A DNA stretch of 64,000 bases from Muribaculaceae bacterium (GTDB lineage: Bacteria > Bacteroidota > Bacteroidia > Bacteroidales > Muribaculaceae): assembly GCA_022510405.1 (NCBI GenBank), contig JAFLTP010000016.1, positions 1-64,000 on the forward strand, in the 5' to 3' direction. Within the stretch, counting starts at the first letter, position 1. Every line of letters starts with the position of its first letter. The translations under genes were made by a program, and so were the position numbers. The notes beneath the pieces are model-generated. The model was not told the DNA's origin, made no database searches, and was given only the letters and a program-made list of their open reading frames with translations. Shown in pieces: positions 10,701-21,069 of this stretch.

Positions 10701-11457
10701 AAAGTATGGACAAACCATACAGAATGATAAAAATTCGTTGAATACTTCCCTTTTCGGAGATCTGGAACCAATCGACACTCCAAAACCTGAATTTCCTCAG
10801 GTTGTGCCCTGGAATCGATTGAAACTTTTGGAGGAAGAAAAGAAACTTGTGACTATCTATCTATCAGCTCACCCATTGGACCCGTTCTATATGGAGGTGA
10901 CTTACGGTTGTTCTTGTAAATGTGGAGAATTCGACGAACTAAAAGAGGCTGGAAATGTTTATACATTGGGTGGCGTTGTCACCTCGGTAGATATGGGCAC
11001 AAATCAAAAAGGAAATCCCTGGATGAGTTTTACTCTTGAAGACTTTTCGGGTAATTTTACTTTTAAAGTATTTGGCAGAGACGTAGCTAATATGAAGAAC
11101 AAGGTTCAGCCCAATGATTTCATAAGAGTTAGGACAAGGGTGAACGAAAGCACTTATCGTCAAGGTTTTTTAGATATAAGAATTGAAGATATTCAATATC
11201 TTCAAGATTTGTCTGGATCAACAGCCAACGGTGTTAGAATCTATCTTGACAGGACTTTCGCTCAATCTGAATTCTATACCAAATTAATGGAATTCAATAG
11301 TAAAGAACGACCCGGAGACCTCTATCTCAAAATATACGACAGAGAAAGAAACCAGCTTATAAATATCCATTCACGCCAAAAATTCCCTATTACAAAAGAA
11401 TTTGTGGAATTCCTTGATGATTGGGGAGTGAAATACGATGTGTTGAGTGAAAGGTAA
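7780..11457 (+). CDS. dnaE: DNA polymerase III subunit alpha
   Basis: PHP start FTHLHVHSQYSLLDGKASI; GPGRGSAAGSAAAYCLGIT and PDIDVDFDDDGR motifs; OB fold at C-term. Confidence 0.97.
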   Translation: MNFTHLHVHSQYSLLDGKASISELVDKAIADGMRGLALTDHGNMFGIKEFFNYVKKKNSGKPDEEKFKPILGCEMYVAKEKMTERKDKNDNGYHLIVLAKNEKGYHNLIKLVSKAWTDGFYYHPRTDRFELEKHKEGLIVCSACLGGEIPQLIMQSDLQGAEERVRWFKDIFGGDYYLELQRHETFKENSNRDVFPEQQKVNAVLLDLAKKYDIKVIATNDVHFTYEDDAEAHDRLICVSTQKKFNEARMHYTKQEWLKSPKEMEEIFSDLPEALSNTDEILNKVEFYSIDHGPIMPEFDIPVEFGTEEEYRKKYTEEDLFNEFTRDENGNTVLSQEEAEKKIKTLGGYDKLYRIKLEADYLAKLTWEGAKRLYGDPLPEEVEDRIRFELHIMKTMGFPGYFLIVQDFINVARKELGVSVGPGRGSAAGSAAAYCLGITQIDPIKYDLLFERFLNPDRISLPDIDVDFDDDGRYAVLDYVTKKYGAEKVAHIITYQTMATKMAIKDVAKVLDLPLSESNRLARLVPDRLPDVNGKSTKVNFKNCLTYCKDFEKETRNENPTVREVMKYAQQLEGNVRGTGIHACGVIIGRDDITDWVPISMATDADGSKVISTQYEGSIIEETGLIKMDFLGLKTLSIIKEALANIKRTHGIDLDIENIPLDDPETFKLYCEGKTTSTFQFESVGMQSSLRDLKPSKFEDLIAMNALYRPGPMDYIPSFVRRKHGEEPITYDIPIMEKYLHETYGITVYQEQVMLLSRLLANFTRGESDMLRKAMGKKQIDKMLLLKEKFMSEGQKNGHQAEVLEKIWADWEKFASYAFNKSHATCYTWVAYQTAYLKAHYPAEYMAGVLSRNLGSGDKLKKIMDECIRMGISVKGPDINESDVKFSVNKKGEIRFGLGAIKGVGVNAVSAIIKERENGLFSDIYDFVERVNLSSCNRGAIENLAIAGAFDSMGYAREAFVEPIYDSTFTDVLVKYGQTIQNDKNSLNTSLFGDLEPIDTPKPEFPQVVPWNRLKLLEEEKKLVTIYLSAHPLDPFYMEVTYGCSCKCGEFDELKEAGNVYTLGGVVTSVDMGTNQKGNPWMSFTLEDFSGNFTFKVFGRDVANMKNKVQPNDFIRVRTRVNESTYRQGFLDIRIEDIQYLQDLSGSTANGVRIYLDRTFAQSEFYTKLMEFNSKERPGDLYLKIYDRERNQLINIHSRQKFPITKEFVEFLDDWGVKYDVLSER

Positions 11458-11520
11458 GAAAAGGGATTAGGGATTAGAAAGATTAAAGGAACTGTAATAT
11501 TAACCATAAATTAAAAAGCC

Positions 11521-11838
11521 ATGGCACAACAATTCACAGATCAAACTGCCCGTGAAGCCATAGAATCGGGCAAAATCGTAGTAATCGACTTTTGGGCTAC
11601 CTGGTGCGGTCCATGTATTCAACTCGGACCGGTAGTGGAAGAACTTGCTGAAAAGTATCCCGATGTTACAATAGGGAAACTAAACATCGACGATAATGAT
11701 GAAATCGCAAGCGAACAGAGAGTTCGTAATATTCCTACGGTTCTTTTCTTCAAGAACGGTGAAATGAAAGAACGTAGCGTAGGATTGGTAAGTCTTAAAG
11801 TGCTTGAGGAAAAACTCAATAAAGTTATAGCTGAATAA
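11521..11838 (+). CDS. trxA: Thioredoxin
   Basis: WATWCGPC active site, 105 aa. Confidence 0.95.
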   Translation: MAQQFTDQTAREAIESGKIVVIDFWATWCGPCIQLGPVVEELAEKYPDVTIGKLNIDDNDEIASEQRVRNIPTVLFFKNGEMKERSVGLVSLKVLEEKLNKVIAE

Positions 11839-12396
11839 TTATTTCATACCCGGCACTCTACCGTATTTAATAAAAGTTCTTTGATAATAAGGGGTGGTCA
11901 TTTCAGAAAGGATCACCCCTTTACTTGCGGATGCATGTACAAACTTACATCCGTCGATCATCACGCCTACATGTGACACCTTCTTTTTGTCTTTCCCGGT
12001 AGCAAAAAAAACAAGATCGCCCGGCTGAATATCCTTTTCTTTCAATTTATCACAAAAATCTGCCTGCTCAGCGGAATTTCTCGGAAGTTTTATATCCGCT
12101 ATATCTCTGTATAGGATAATTACCATACCTGAACAGTCAGTTGCCACACCCTTTTCGCTGTGGCCATATTTATAAGGCGTTCCAATCCATTTAAGAGATT
12201 CGTCGGCAATTTTTTTCCCAATCTTATTCTCATCATGTTTTTTTCTGACGCTCATGTCAATTTGTTCTCCAATATAGGCAGAGTTCGCCTCTATCTTGTT
12301 TTTTTTATGGCTTTTACAAGAAGAGATTCCTCCCGTCATACAGATAGCGAGAGATAACAAGATAAGTCTATATAAAATTTTGGCAATCGGTCTCAA
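11839..12396 (-). CDS. NlpC/P60 (C40) family peptidase, probable lipoprotein
   Basis: GTPYKYGHSEKGVATDCSGMV and KKVSHVGVMIDGCKFVHAS motifs. Confidence 0.88.
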   Translation of the reverse strand: MRPIAKILYRLILLSLAICMTGGISSCKSHKKNKIEANSAYIGEQIDMSVRKKHDENKIGKKIADESLKWIGTPYKYGHSEKGVATDCSGMVIILYRDIADIKLPRNSAEQADFCDKLKEKDIQPGDLVFFATGKDKKKVSHVGVMIDGCKFVHASASKGVILSEMTTPYYQRTFIKYGRVPGMK

Positions 12397-12582
12397 TTCT
12401 ATTTTTTATTAGGACACACAAAATTAATACTTTTTATTTTATGGTTCAAAAATTGTAGATAGATGATTCGAAAGCAGGTTGGGGATTTATCGGAATATGA
12501 TTAATTTTGTAATCCCTCCTCGCTTTCAGCACACAACTCAGATCTTACATAATAGAAACCATAACCTAACACTCAATCCCAA

Positions 12583-13188
12583 ATGTTTTCAGGAATTGTA
12601 GAAGAAGCAATACAGGTGGTTGGATTAAAACACGAAGATACCAACCTTCATATCACGATGAAATGTCCTTTTTGCGACGAACTTAAAATAGATCAAAGTA
12701 TCAGTCACAATGGTGTATGCCTTACGGTTGTATCATTGCCGGGCAATGGTACATACACCGTCACAGCGATAAAAGAGACTCTGGATCGCTCAAACTTAGG
12801 CGATCTTAAGATAGGAGATCTCGTAAATATAGAGCGCAGTATGAAAATGGACGGCCGTCTTGACGGGCATATAGTTCAAGGTCATGTAGACACAACGGCA
12901 ATATGCATCAAAGTGGAAAACCTTGACGGCAGTTGGAAATACACTTTTAAATATGACATACCCATTGAAATGGCCCGCAAAGGTTATATGACCGTTGAGA
13001 AAGGTTCTGTGGCTGTCAATGGGGTCAGTTTAACTGTTTGTGATTCCGAAAAAGAATCATTTGCCGTAAATATTATTCCTTATACCCACGACCATACCAA
13101 TTTCTGTGATATTAAGGAAGGCACAAAAGTTAATCTGGAATTCGATATCATCGGAAAGTATCTGGCACGTCTTAACGATTTTAAATGA
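12583..13188 (+). CDS. ribE: Riboflavin synthase alpha chain
   Basis: MFSGIVEE start, duplicated lumazine-binding repeats (HNGVCLTV, VNGVSLTV). Confidence 0.93.
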   Translation: MFSGIVEEAIQVVGLKHEDTNLHITMKCPFCDELKIDQSISHNGVCLTVVSLPGNGTYTVTAIKETLDRSNLGDLKIGDLVNIERSMKMDGRLDGHIVQGHVDTTAICIKVENLDGSWKYTFKYDIPIEMARKGYMTVEKGSVAVNGVSLTVCDSEKESFAVNIIPYTHDHTNFCDIKEGTKVNLEFDIIGKYLARLNDFK

Positions 13189-13189
13189 T

Positions 13190-13933
13190 ATGACAGACCA
13201 ATTGGAAATTACAGATGCCCCCAAAATAGTGATAGCTGTTGATGGTTATTCTTCCTCCGGCAAGAGCACTATGGCGCGTGAACTTGCTAAACGTGTAGGT
13301 TACATATACGTTGACTCCGGGGCCATGTATCGTGCCGTGACTCTCTATGCGTTGAGAAACGATATGATCAATGAAGATGGTTCTGTAAAAACAGAAGCAC
13401 TTATTCCTCATCTAAGAAGATTGGAAGTATCATTTGAACAGTTGCCCGGTGAGGATGGAGTGCAACACACTTTACTCAATGGGGAGGATGTGGAGAACGA
13501 AATACGTGAAATGAAAGTCAGCAAACATGTTAGTCCTATTGCGGTTATTCCGGAAGTAAGGGAAAGAATGGTTCAGCTGCAACAACAAATGGGTCTTCAG
13601 AAAGGAATTGTGATGGATGGCCGGGATATCGGGACTACTGTTTTCCCGCACGCTGAATTAAAAGTTTTCGTATATGCCGGACTTCATGAAAGAGCACGCA
13701 GACGTTGGAGAGAACTGTCAAACAAAGGAATGGATATCAGATTCGAAGAGGTTTATGCAAATCTTGAAGAAAGAGACAGAATTGACACTACACGTGAAGT
13801 TTCTCCCCTCGTAAAGGCGGAAGACGCAATTGAATTTGACAATGGAGCCGTGACACACGAAGAACAGATGGAATGGCTGATTAAACTTTTCCAGGAAACT
13901 ATTGAAAGAATAGAAAATGAAAGTAGAGGTTGA
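13190..13933 (+). CDS. cmk: Cytidylate kinase
   Basis: IAVDGYSSSGKSTMARELAKRVGYIYVDSGAMYRAVTL; start moved to MTDQLEITD. Confidence 0.93.
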   Translation: MTDQLEITDAPKIVIAVDGYSSSGKSTMARELAKRVGYIYVDSGAMYRAVTLYALRNDMINEDGSVKTEALIPHLRRLEVSFEQLPGEDGVQHTLLNGEDVENEIREMKVSKHVSPIAVIPEVRERMVQLQQQMGLQKGIVMDGRDIGTTVFPHAELKVFVYAGLHERARRRWRELSNKGMDIRFEEVYANLEERDRIDTTREVSPLVKAEDAIEFDNGAVTHEEQMEWLIKLFQETIERIENESRG

Positions 13934-14801
13934 TTCAAATTCAGGATTCTGTTTCGGAGTTGTCACAGCTATCAACAAGGCAGAAGATGAATTGGCTTCA
14001 AAGGGCCAGCTCTATTGCTTAGGTGATATTGTGCATAATGCTCGGGAAGTGGAACGTCTGCAAGACAAAGGTTTGAAAACCATTACCCATTCCGACCTTG
14101 ACAATCTTCAAAATGTAAAAGTTTTGCTAAGGGCACATGGTGAACCTCCCAAGACTTACGAGACAGCGAAGAAAAATAACATAGAAGTAATTGACGCCAC
14201 CTGTCCTGTTGTGCTTCAACTCCAACGGAGGATTAAGCAAACCTACGACGAAGGAGTGGAAGCACAAAAACGAGGAGGCCAAAAACCACTCACAGTGATC
14301 TATGGCAAAAACGGCCATGCAGAGGTGAACGGATTGGTGGGTCAAACCAATGGTGAGGCTGTAGTGATTCAGGATAAAGATGGCATTGATTCCCTGGATC
14401 TCACAAGAGATATCATTCTTTATTCACAAACCACCAAATCAATCGAGGGATTCAAAGAGATTGTGGAGGAGATTGGCAAAAGAAAGAAAGAAGGTAAATT
14501 CGAATATTATGACACGATATGCAGGCAAGTCGCCAACCGCATGCAAAAGATGAAAGAATTTGCCCAAAGCCATGACGTGATTTTCTTTGTGAGCGGCGCA
14601 AAAAGTTCAAATGGCAAGGTGCTGTATGAAATGTGTAGGGGTGTGAATCCTCAAACCTATCTTATTTCCGATGAATCGCAATTGGATTTATCACTTGTGA
14701 AAGGTGCAGAAAGTGTAGGGGTATGTGGAGCCACTTCTACCCCAACCTGGCTTATGGAGAAAATAGCCACAATGATAAGAACCGGCAACAAAGAAAATTA
14801 A
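13917..14801 (+). CDS. ispH: 4-hydroxy-3-methylbut-2-enyl diphosphate reductase
   Basis: SGFCFGVVTAI, DATCPVV, GATSTPTWLME motifs. Confidence 0.95.
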   Translation: MKVEVDSNSGFCFGVVTAINKAEDELASKGQLYCLGDIVHNAREVERLQDKGLKTITHSDLDNLQNVKVLLRAHGEPPKTYETAKKNNIEVIDATCPVVLQLQRRIKQTYDEGVEAQKRGGQKPLTVIYGKNGHAEVNGLVGQTNGEAVVIQDKDGIDSLDLTRDIILYSQTTKSIEGFKEIVEEIGKRKKEGKFEYYDTICRQVANRMQKMKEFAQSHDVIFFVSGAKSSNGKVLYEMCRGVNPQTYLISDESQLDLSLVKGAESVGVCGATSTPTWLMEKIATMIRTGNKEN

Positions 14802-14847
14802 GATATCTATAACTCTATACCCCAAACCCTAAACCTTATCGTCAATT

Positions 14848-15297
14848 ATGCTTGATCCCAGGGATGAATATTATATGAGCCTTGCTATGCGTCAGGCTGA
14901 AGAAGCATTCGACGCAGACGAAGTGCCGGTTGGTGCTGTGGTTGTATGCAATGGCAAGGTGATAGGAACGGGGTATAATCAAACAGAAGCACTCAATGAT
15001 GTAACCGCACATGCAGAAATGATAGCCCTAACTGCAGCTGCAAATAATTTAGGTGGGAAATATCTGCCGCAATGTACATTATACGTTACCGTGGAACCCT
15101 GTATAATGTGTGCGGGAGCTTTGGGATGGAGCCAGATTGGAAGGATTGTATATGGAGCCTCGGATCCTAAAAGAGGTTTCACAAAATTTTGTCAGGAAAA
15201 CCTCTCCCCTCTCCATCCAAAAACTATTGTTACAAAAGGAGTCATGGAGGAAGAAGCATCAGAATTAATGAAAGAATTTTTCAAAAGGAAAAGATGA
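14848..15297 (+). CDS. tadA: tRNA adenosine(34) deaminase
   Basis: HAEM and PCIMCAGAL zinc-deaminase motifs. Confidence 0.92.
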   Translation: MLDPRDEYYMSLAMRQAEEAFDADEVPVGAVVVCNGKVIGTGYNQTEALNDVTAHAEMIALTAAANNLGGKYLPQCTLYVTVEPCIMCAGALGWSQIGRIVYGASDPKRGFTKFCQENLSPLHPKTIVTKGVMEEEASELMKEFFKRKR

Positions 15298-16199
15298 AGG
15301 AATGGATTGAAGCGATGAGATTGCGCACACTTCCGGTGAGTGTAGCCGGAGTGGTGGCAGGTACTGCATGTGCCATATATCATCATGGTTTTTCAGTGCT
15401 ACCATTTCTGATATGCCTCTTTTTTGCTATTCTTGCTCAAATAGCATCTAATTTTGCGAACGAATATTACGATTTCAAAAATGGACTTGACAAAAAAGGA
15501 CGTGAAGGGTTCCGCAGGGGAGTGACAGAAGGAGACATATCCCCTGAATCAATGAAAAGGGCTACCTACATTACCTTAGGCTTGGCCGCTTGTATTGGCG
15601 CTACTTTGATAATTTGGGGTGGATGGTGGCTTATCTTCGTGGGTATTTTTATAGGTCTATTTGCCTTGGCATATAGCACCGGACCGTTTCCATTGTCACA
15701 TAATGGACTTGGAGAAATTGCCGTTATAATATTTTTCGGTTTTGTACCGGTGATTTTCACGGAATATGTTCAAACTCGTATCTTTTACATGGATAGCACC
15801 ACTATGTTTACTGCGGCTGCTGTAGGTTTAATGGCGGCAAATGTACTAATAGTGAACAACTATCGGGATATGGAAGATGACAAGGCTGTTGGCAAACGCA
15901 CATCAGTTGTGATTTTAGGCAGAAAAACAATGGGAGCTATATATTTTTATGATGGTATATTGGCAGCAGTGTTTTTGGCTATGGCTTCTTCCGCTCTTCC
16001 TTTTTGGGTATCAGCCGGATGGCTGTCGTATTTTGCTTTCCATGCTATGCTATGGACCCGTTTGACTACCAAAAAAGGCAAAGATTTGAATGATGTGTTG
16101 AAATGGACCTCTATCATTCTGCTTATAGTAAGCTGTTATGTACTCACTGTCTTTGCATGTCTAAAACCCCAATCCGATTCATTTTTCCTTTTCCCGTAA
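15294..16199 (+). CDS. menA: 1,4-dihydroxy-2-naphthoate polyprenyltransferase
   Basis: MRLRTLPVSVAGV start; NEYYDFKNGLD and NNYRDMEDDKAVGKRT motifs; start moved from 15189. Confidence 0.9.
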   Translation: MKEWIEAMRLRTLPVSVAGVVAGTACAIYHHGFSVLPFLICLFFAILAQIASNFANEYYDFKNGLDKKGREGFRRGVTEGDISPESMKRATYITLGLAACIGATLIIWGGWWLIFVGIFIGLFALAYSTGPFPLSHNGLGEIAVIIFFGFVPVIFTEYVQTRIFYMDSTTMFTAAAVGLMAANVLIVNNYRDMEDDKAVGKRTSVVILGRKTMGAIYFYDGILAAVFLAMASSALPFWVSAGWLSYFAFHAMLWTRLTTKKGKDLNDVLKWTSIILLIVSCYVLTVFACLKPQSDSFFLFP

Positions 16200-16229
16200 T
16201 ATATAATCTCTTTCCTTATAATATTTAAA

Positions 16230-17723
16230 ATGGCGAAAAAACCTGAAATAAAACAAATTCTTACTGATCCTACCGGAAAGTTACCACCAAGAGATACAGA
16301 GCTTGAAGAAGTGGTGCTCGGAGCCTGTATGTTGGAGAAAGATGCATACATGAATGTATGTGATATTCTTGTTCCCGACAGTTTCTATGATCCTGTAAAC
16401 AAAAAGATATTCGAAGCCATCACCACATTGGGACTTAATCAAAGACCCATCGATATGATGACTGTAACCGAGCAGTTGCGACGAGACGGCACTCTTGAAG
16501 AAGTTGGCGGAGCTGTTCATATAGCAGAACTTACAGCAAGGGTTTATTCATCGGCCAACCTTGAATTCCATGCCAGTATCGTGGCACAAAAATATCTTGC
16601 CCGTCGCCTCATCACCTTTGCAGTAGATGTAGAAACAAAGGCATACGATGAGAGCAATGACATTGAGGATCTTCTTCAAGACACAGAGAGCCAACTTTTT
16701 GATATTTCCCAGAATCAACTTAAAAGAGAAGTTACCCAGATTGACCCTGTCATCACATTGGCACTTGATCAGATTCAGAACGCCGCCAATAACGAAAGTG
16801 GCCTTTCGGGACTGCAGACAGGTTATCGGGAGTTGGACAAAATGACCTCCGGATGGCAAAATTCCGACCTTATAATAATTGCAGCTCGACCTGCCATGGG
16901 AAAGACAGCTTTCGTGCTGTCAATGGCTAAGAATATGGCTGTGGATTATAATGTACCGATTGCTATTTTCACACTCGAAATGTCAAACGTTCAGTTGATA
17001 AAGAGGTTGATTAGCAATGTGGCCAGTTTGGAAGGTGAAAAAATCAAGAGCGGCCAACTTTCTCATGAAGAATATGAACGCTTGAACTCAAGGATTAGAA
17101 CCGTGTATGGAGCCCCACTTTATTTAGATGAGACACCCGGTCTATCCATTAGCGAATTAAGGACTAAGGCCCGAAGGTTGGTGAGAGAGAAGGGAGTGAA
17201 AATGATAATGATCGACTACCTTCAACTTATGAACGCCACCGGTCAGAAACATGGGAGTCGAGAGCAGGAAGTCAGCACCATATCCCGATCACTAAAAGCC
17301 TTGGCTAAGGAATTGGATATTCCAATCATTGCTTTGTCGCAGTTGAACCGAAGCACCGAAAGCCGTGAAGACAAGAGACCTGTTCTATCTGATCTTCGTG
17401 AATCGGGTGCGATTGAGCAAGATGCCGATATAGTTTGTTTCATACATCGACCTGAATATTATACCCGTGCCACCCAAGATGGGGAGGGCAACAATATTAA
17501 GGGATTGGCCTATCTAATTGTGGCTAAACACCGTTCCGGAGGAGTTGGTGACGTCAAACTTCATTTTGTGTCGAAATATGCCAAATTTGAAAATTGGGAA
17601 GAAGGTTATGAAATGATGCAAGAAACGCTTTCTGAAAATAAACTTAAGATAGAATCAAGGATGAACCGAAGCGAAGAACCAGACACTCAGATGGTTTCGG
17701 GTAATGATGAAGTACCTTTTTAA
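16230..17723 (+). CDS. dnaB: Replicative DNA helicase
   Basis: ARPAMGKTAFVLSMAKN Walker A; VKMIMIDYLQLM; ALSQLNRSTESR. Confidence 0.97.
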   Translation: MAKKPEIKQILTDPTGKLPPRDTELEEVVLGACMLEKDAYMNVCDILVPDSFYDPVNKKIFEAITTLGLNQRPIDMMTVTEQLRRDGTLEEVGGAVHIAELTARVYSSANLEFHASIVAQKYLARRLITFAVDVETKAYDESNDIEDLLQDTESQLFDISQNQLKREVTQIDPVITLALDQIQNAANNESGLSGLQTGYRELDKMTSGWQNSDLIIIAARPAMGKTAFVLSMAKNMAVDYNVPIAIFTLEMSNVQLIKRLISNVASLEGEKIKSGQLSHEEYERLNSRIRTVYGAPLYLDETPGLSISELRTKARRLVREKGVKMIMIDYLQLMNATGQKHGSREQEVSTISRSLKALAKELDIPIIALSQLNRSTESREDKRPVLSDLRESGAIEQDADIVCFIHRPEYYTRATQDGEGNNIKGLAYLIVAKHRSGGVGDVKLHFVSKYAKFENWEEGYEMMQETLSENKLKIESRMNRSEEPDTQMVSGNDEVPF

Positions 17724-17826
17724 GTAGTTTGCAAAAAAAATTTCTTTTTTTTCAAAAAATTGAGTTAACTTTGTGAACAAGGAACGCGAAAATAATGTTT
17801 TAATATCAAATAATAAATCAAAGGTC

Positions 17827-18051
17827 ATGGAAAGAGACGAAAGACATAAGCATGAACATCACGACAACTCGGATATGATTGCAAGGTCTATGGAAGCTGA
17901 ACAAAAGGATAAACAAAGGGAATCCACTCGCAGGATGAACAAACTTTGGATATGGTTGGGAGTCCTCTTCTTGGTAGCGATATTACTCTGGTGGATATTC
18001 TCAATTGGGTTCTTCGAAGACACTACAGGTGTAACCAACTTCGGGAACTGA
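17827..18051 (+). CDS. Small single-pass membrane protein of unknown function
   Basis: MERDERHKHEHH..., one TM helix WIWLGVLFLVAILLWWIF; start moved from GTG at 17773, which overlaps a TAACTTTG box. Confidence 0.5.
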   Translation: MERDERHKHEHHDNSDMIARSMEAEQKDKQRESTRRMNKLWIWLGVLFLVAILLWWIFSIGFFEDTTGVTNFGN

Positions 18052-18088
18052 TAAAAAAGATATAAAGACCCGGCCATTCATAGTTCTA

Positions 18089-18200
18089 TAAAAGGGCTTT
18101 TACACATACGTGGTAACAGGACCGGGACAATAGCCTCCTTTGTGGAAACACTGAGGGGGCTATACTTTTAAACCCGCTTGAAGCGGGTTTAAAAGTATAG
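18089..18200. other. Structured intergenic region with nested inverted repeats, including a perfect 20-bp palindrome
   Basis: TAAAAG-GG-CTTTTA (18089-18102); TAGCCTCC/GGGGGCTA pair; CTATACTTTTAAACCCGCTT-G-AAGCGGGTTTAAAAGTATAG at 18160-18200. Confidence 0.6.
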
Positions 18201-18232
18201 GGGTATCGTTGTAAAAAAAGGTTGTCGAGATT

Positions 18233-19588
18233 TTATTTGGCGGCTCGTGCTGCGGAGAGGAGCACTTCGCTAACGGTGGGATGACCGAAGATGATTTCCT
18301 TGAATTCATCAAGAGTCGTTTCTCTATTCATCAAATCTGCACATTGCTGAGCCAGATCAGCAGCCTCCACTCCCATTATATGGGCTCCAATGAGTTTACC
18401 ATTTTCCTTTTGGAAAATCAGTTTACATATTCCATCTGTCTCGGCCAAAGCCATTGCCTTACCGTTGGCACGGAAGAAAGAAGTTCCTATCATTATATCG
18501 AGTTTCTCTTCCTTGCATTGCTCTTCAGTTTTACCTACCATACCGCATTCAGGCATTGTAAACACAGCGCTCGGGATAAGGTCGAAACGAAGGTGATCGG
18601 AAATTCCGTTTATCACATTCAAAGCTCTCTCACCTTGGGCAGAAGCCACATGTGCCAACATCATCCTGGCATTGACATCGCCTATGGCAAAAATACCGGG
18701 AACATTGGTCTGCATGAAATCGTCTACCGGAATTCCTTTTGGAGAATAATTTACTCCTGCTGCTTCCAGCTTCAATCCATCTACACGAGGGGCTCGTCCA
18801 ACTGCCATTAAAAGATCGCTGGAAACCACCTTTTCCTCTTTACCTTTAACTTCATATATCACCTCTACCTCGTAGAACTCATTCTGACGGATCTCTTTAG
18901 CCGAAGCACCGGTGATGATATTTATTCCTTTTTTGCTTAAGGTCTGTTTCAATCTTTTGGCGATATCTGAGTCAAACGGAGGTAGAATCTGCTTCATGAA
19001 TTCAATCACCGTCACCTTTGATCCCAATTGTTGGAAAATGGATGCGAATTCCATACCGATTACACCCCCACCTATAATAGTGAGTGTGGCAGGAATATAT
19101 TCCAACTCGAGGATGGCTGTTGAGTCCATCACACATTTGAGATCATGACCCGGAATTTGAAGTGACTTGGATACCGAACCCGTGGCTATGATAATCCTGT
19201 CACCTTCATATTCTTCTCCATCTGCAATCACAGTCTTGGCATTCTTGAAAGAAGCCATGGAATTCACTACTGTCACTTTTGCTTGGGCCAAAAGAGTTTC
19301 TACACCTTTACGAAGGTTATCCACCACTTCCCTCTTCCTCTTGATAACTTTATTATAGTCCAGTGTGAAAGTGAAATCATCTATCCCGAATTTGTCACCT
19401 TCTTTAAATAAGGAAACCACTTCCGCATTTCTGCAAAGGCATTTTGTGGGAATGCAACCCTCATTAAGGCAGGTGCCTCCTAATTTGTCGCCGTTAAAGA
19501 GAACTACGCTTTTACCTTGACGGGCGGCGGAGAGGGCGGTTTCATAACCGCCCGGACCGGCTCCTATAATCAAAAGATCCGCTTTCAT
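18233..19588 (-). CDS. lpdA: Dihydrolipoyl dehydrogenase
   Basis: [36 protein letters not shown] redox motif; 4-nt overlap with gcvPB. Confidence 0.95.
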   Translation of the reverse strand: MKADLLIIGAGPGGYETALSAARQGKSVVLFNGDKLGGTCLNEGCIPTKCLCRNAEVVSLFKEGDKFGIDDFTFTLDYNKVIKRKREVVDNLRKGVETLLAQAKVTVVNSMASFKNAKTVIADGEEYEGDRIIIATGSVSKSLQIPGHDLKCVMDSTAILELEYIPATLTIIGGGVIGMEFASIFQQLGSKVTVIEFMKQILPPFDSDIAKRLKQTLSKKGINIITGASAKEIRQNEFYEVEVIYEVKGKEEKVVSSDLLMAVGRAPRVDGLKLEAAGVNYSPKGIPVDDFMQTNVPGIFAIGDVNARMMLAHVASAQGERALNVINGISDHLRFDLIPSAVFTMPECGMVGKTEEQCKEEKLDIMIGTSFFRANGKAMALAETDGICKLIFQKENGKLIGAHIMGVEAADLAQQCADLMNRETTLDEFKEIIFGHPTVSEVLLSAARAAK

Positions 19589-21069
19589 GCTTCGTTTTCC
19601 TTTAATGCCTTGAATGTGAGGATTGGATTCTTAGCCGCTGTGGTTTCATCCAGTTTACGCACGATAGTATTGTTGGGTGCGTTCTTTACCAATTCAGGAT
19701 TTTCCTTGGCTTCCTTGGCTATTGTATGCATCACTTCAATAAATTGGTCCAAAGTGTCCTTGCTTTCTGTTTCTGTCGGCTCAATCATCATTGACTCATG
19801 GAATAGCAAGGGGAAATAGATTGTGGGAGCATGGAAACCATAGTCGAGCAATCTCTTTGCCACATTAAGGGTAGTCACTTCTGTTGATTTGTCTTTGAGG
19901 CCATCGAAAACAAACTCGTGTTTACATACTCCTTCAATGGGAAGAAGATAGTCGTCTTTCAAATTCTCTTTGATATAATTCGCATTCAAAGTGGCCAATG
20001 GTCCAACATTCTTGATGTTTTCTTTTCCAAGAGTCAGGATATAAGCATAGGCCCTCATCATGACTCCGAAATTACCCAAGAAAGCAGAAATGTTTCCCAA
20101 GGCGTTTTCGTTGTCGGATGTGATATGAAATTTGCCTTTCTCATCCTTTACTACACGGGGGTTCGGAAGATGCTTAACAAGATGTTCCGCTACTCCTACA
20201 GGTCCTGAACCGGGGCCTCCCCCGCCATGAGGAGTCGAGAATGTTTTATGTAGATTAATGTGCATGATGTCGAACCCCATGTCTCCGGGTCTCACTTTTC
20301 CCAAAAGAGGATTAAGGTTCGCTCCATCATAGTAAAGAAGTCCTCCTGCCTCGTGAACCAATTTGGCTATTTCGGTAATCTCGGTTTCAAACATACCGAG
20401 AGTATTGGGATTTGTCATCATGATTCCGGCCACAGTGTCATCAAGCAGAGGTTTCAAATCCTCTACATCGATGGAACCGTTAGGTTTGGATTTCACCTCC
20501 ACAACCTCTAATCCGGCTACCATAGCGGAAGCGGGGTTTGTTCCATGGGCCGAATCAGGCACTATAACTTTTGTGCGTTTATGGTCTCCTCTCGCCTCAT
20601 GGTATTTTTTCATAACCATAAGTCCGGTGAGTTCACCATGTGCTCCGGCATAAGGATTTAAAGTGAATTCTTTCAAGCCGGCCAACTCGGATAGCATTTG
20701 CTGGAGATTGTAGTATAATTCCAAAGCACCCTGTACACTTTCTTCGTCCTGCAAAGGATGAAGTGACGTAAATTCAGGAAGGGCACAAAGTTCCTCGTTG
20801 ATCTTTGGGTTGTACTTCATTGTGCAACTTCCAAGCGGATAGAATCCGGTGTCGACACCGAAATTCTTATTTGAAAGATTGGTGTAATGACGCACGACAT
20901 CCAGTTCACTTACTTCCGGTAGTTCAGCATCTTTTTCTCTTAGAAGGTCTGAGGGTATATCTTTCAAACCGTCGGTATCATAATTATCCTTAGGTAAAGA
21001 ATAGCCTTTGCGGCCCGGCTGAGAAAGTTCAAAAATTATTTTATCGTAGTTTTTCATATCAAACTTCAA
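19585..21069 (-). CDS. gcvPB: Glycine dehydrogenase (decarboxylating) subunit 2
   Basis: [25 protein letters not shown] motif, [12 protein letters not shown]. Confidence 0.96.
   Translation of the reverse strand: MKFDMKNYDKIIFELSQPGRKGYSLPKDNYDTDGLKDIPSDLLREKDAELPEVSELDVVRHYTNLSNKNFGVDTGFYPLGSCTMKYNPKINEELCALPEFTSLHPLQDEESVQGALELYYNLQQMLSELAGLKEFTLNPYAGAHGELTGLMVMKKYHEARGDHKRTKVIVPDSAHGTNPASAMVAGLEVVEVKSKPNGSIDVEDLKPLLDDTVAGIMMTNPNTLGMFETEITEIAKLVHEAGGLLYYDGANLNPLLGKVRPGDMGFDIMHINLHKTFSTPHGGGGPGSGPVGVAEHLVKHLPNPRVVKDEKGKFHITSDNENALGNISAFLGNFGVMMRAYAYILTLGKENIKNVGPLATLNANYIKENLKDDYLLPIEGVCKHEFVFDGLKDKSTEVTTLNVAKRLLDYGFHAPTIYFPLLFHESMMIEPTETESKDTLDQFIEVMHTIAKEAKENPELVKNAPNNTIVRKLDETTAAKNPILTFKALKENEA

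Noticed and set aside
13106-13189. N-terminal extension of Cmk overlapping ribE
   Set aside because: Kinase homology begins after MTDQLEITDAPK; the extension is out-of-frame ribE sequence
15189-15293. N-terminal extension of MenA overlapping tadA
   Set aside because: MenA homology begins at MKEWIEAMRLRTLPVS; ATG at 15294 overlaps the tadA stop naturally
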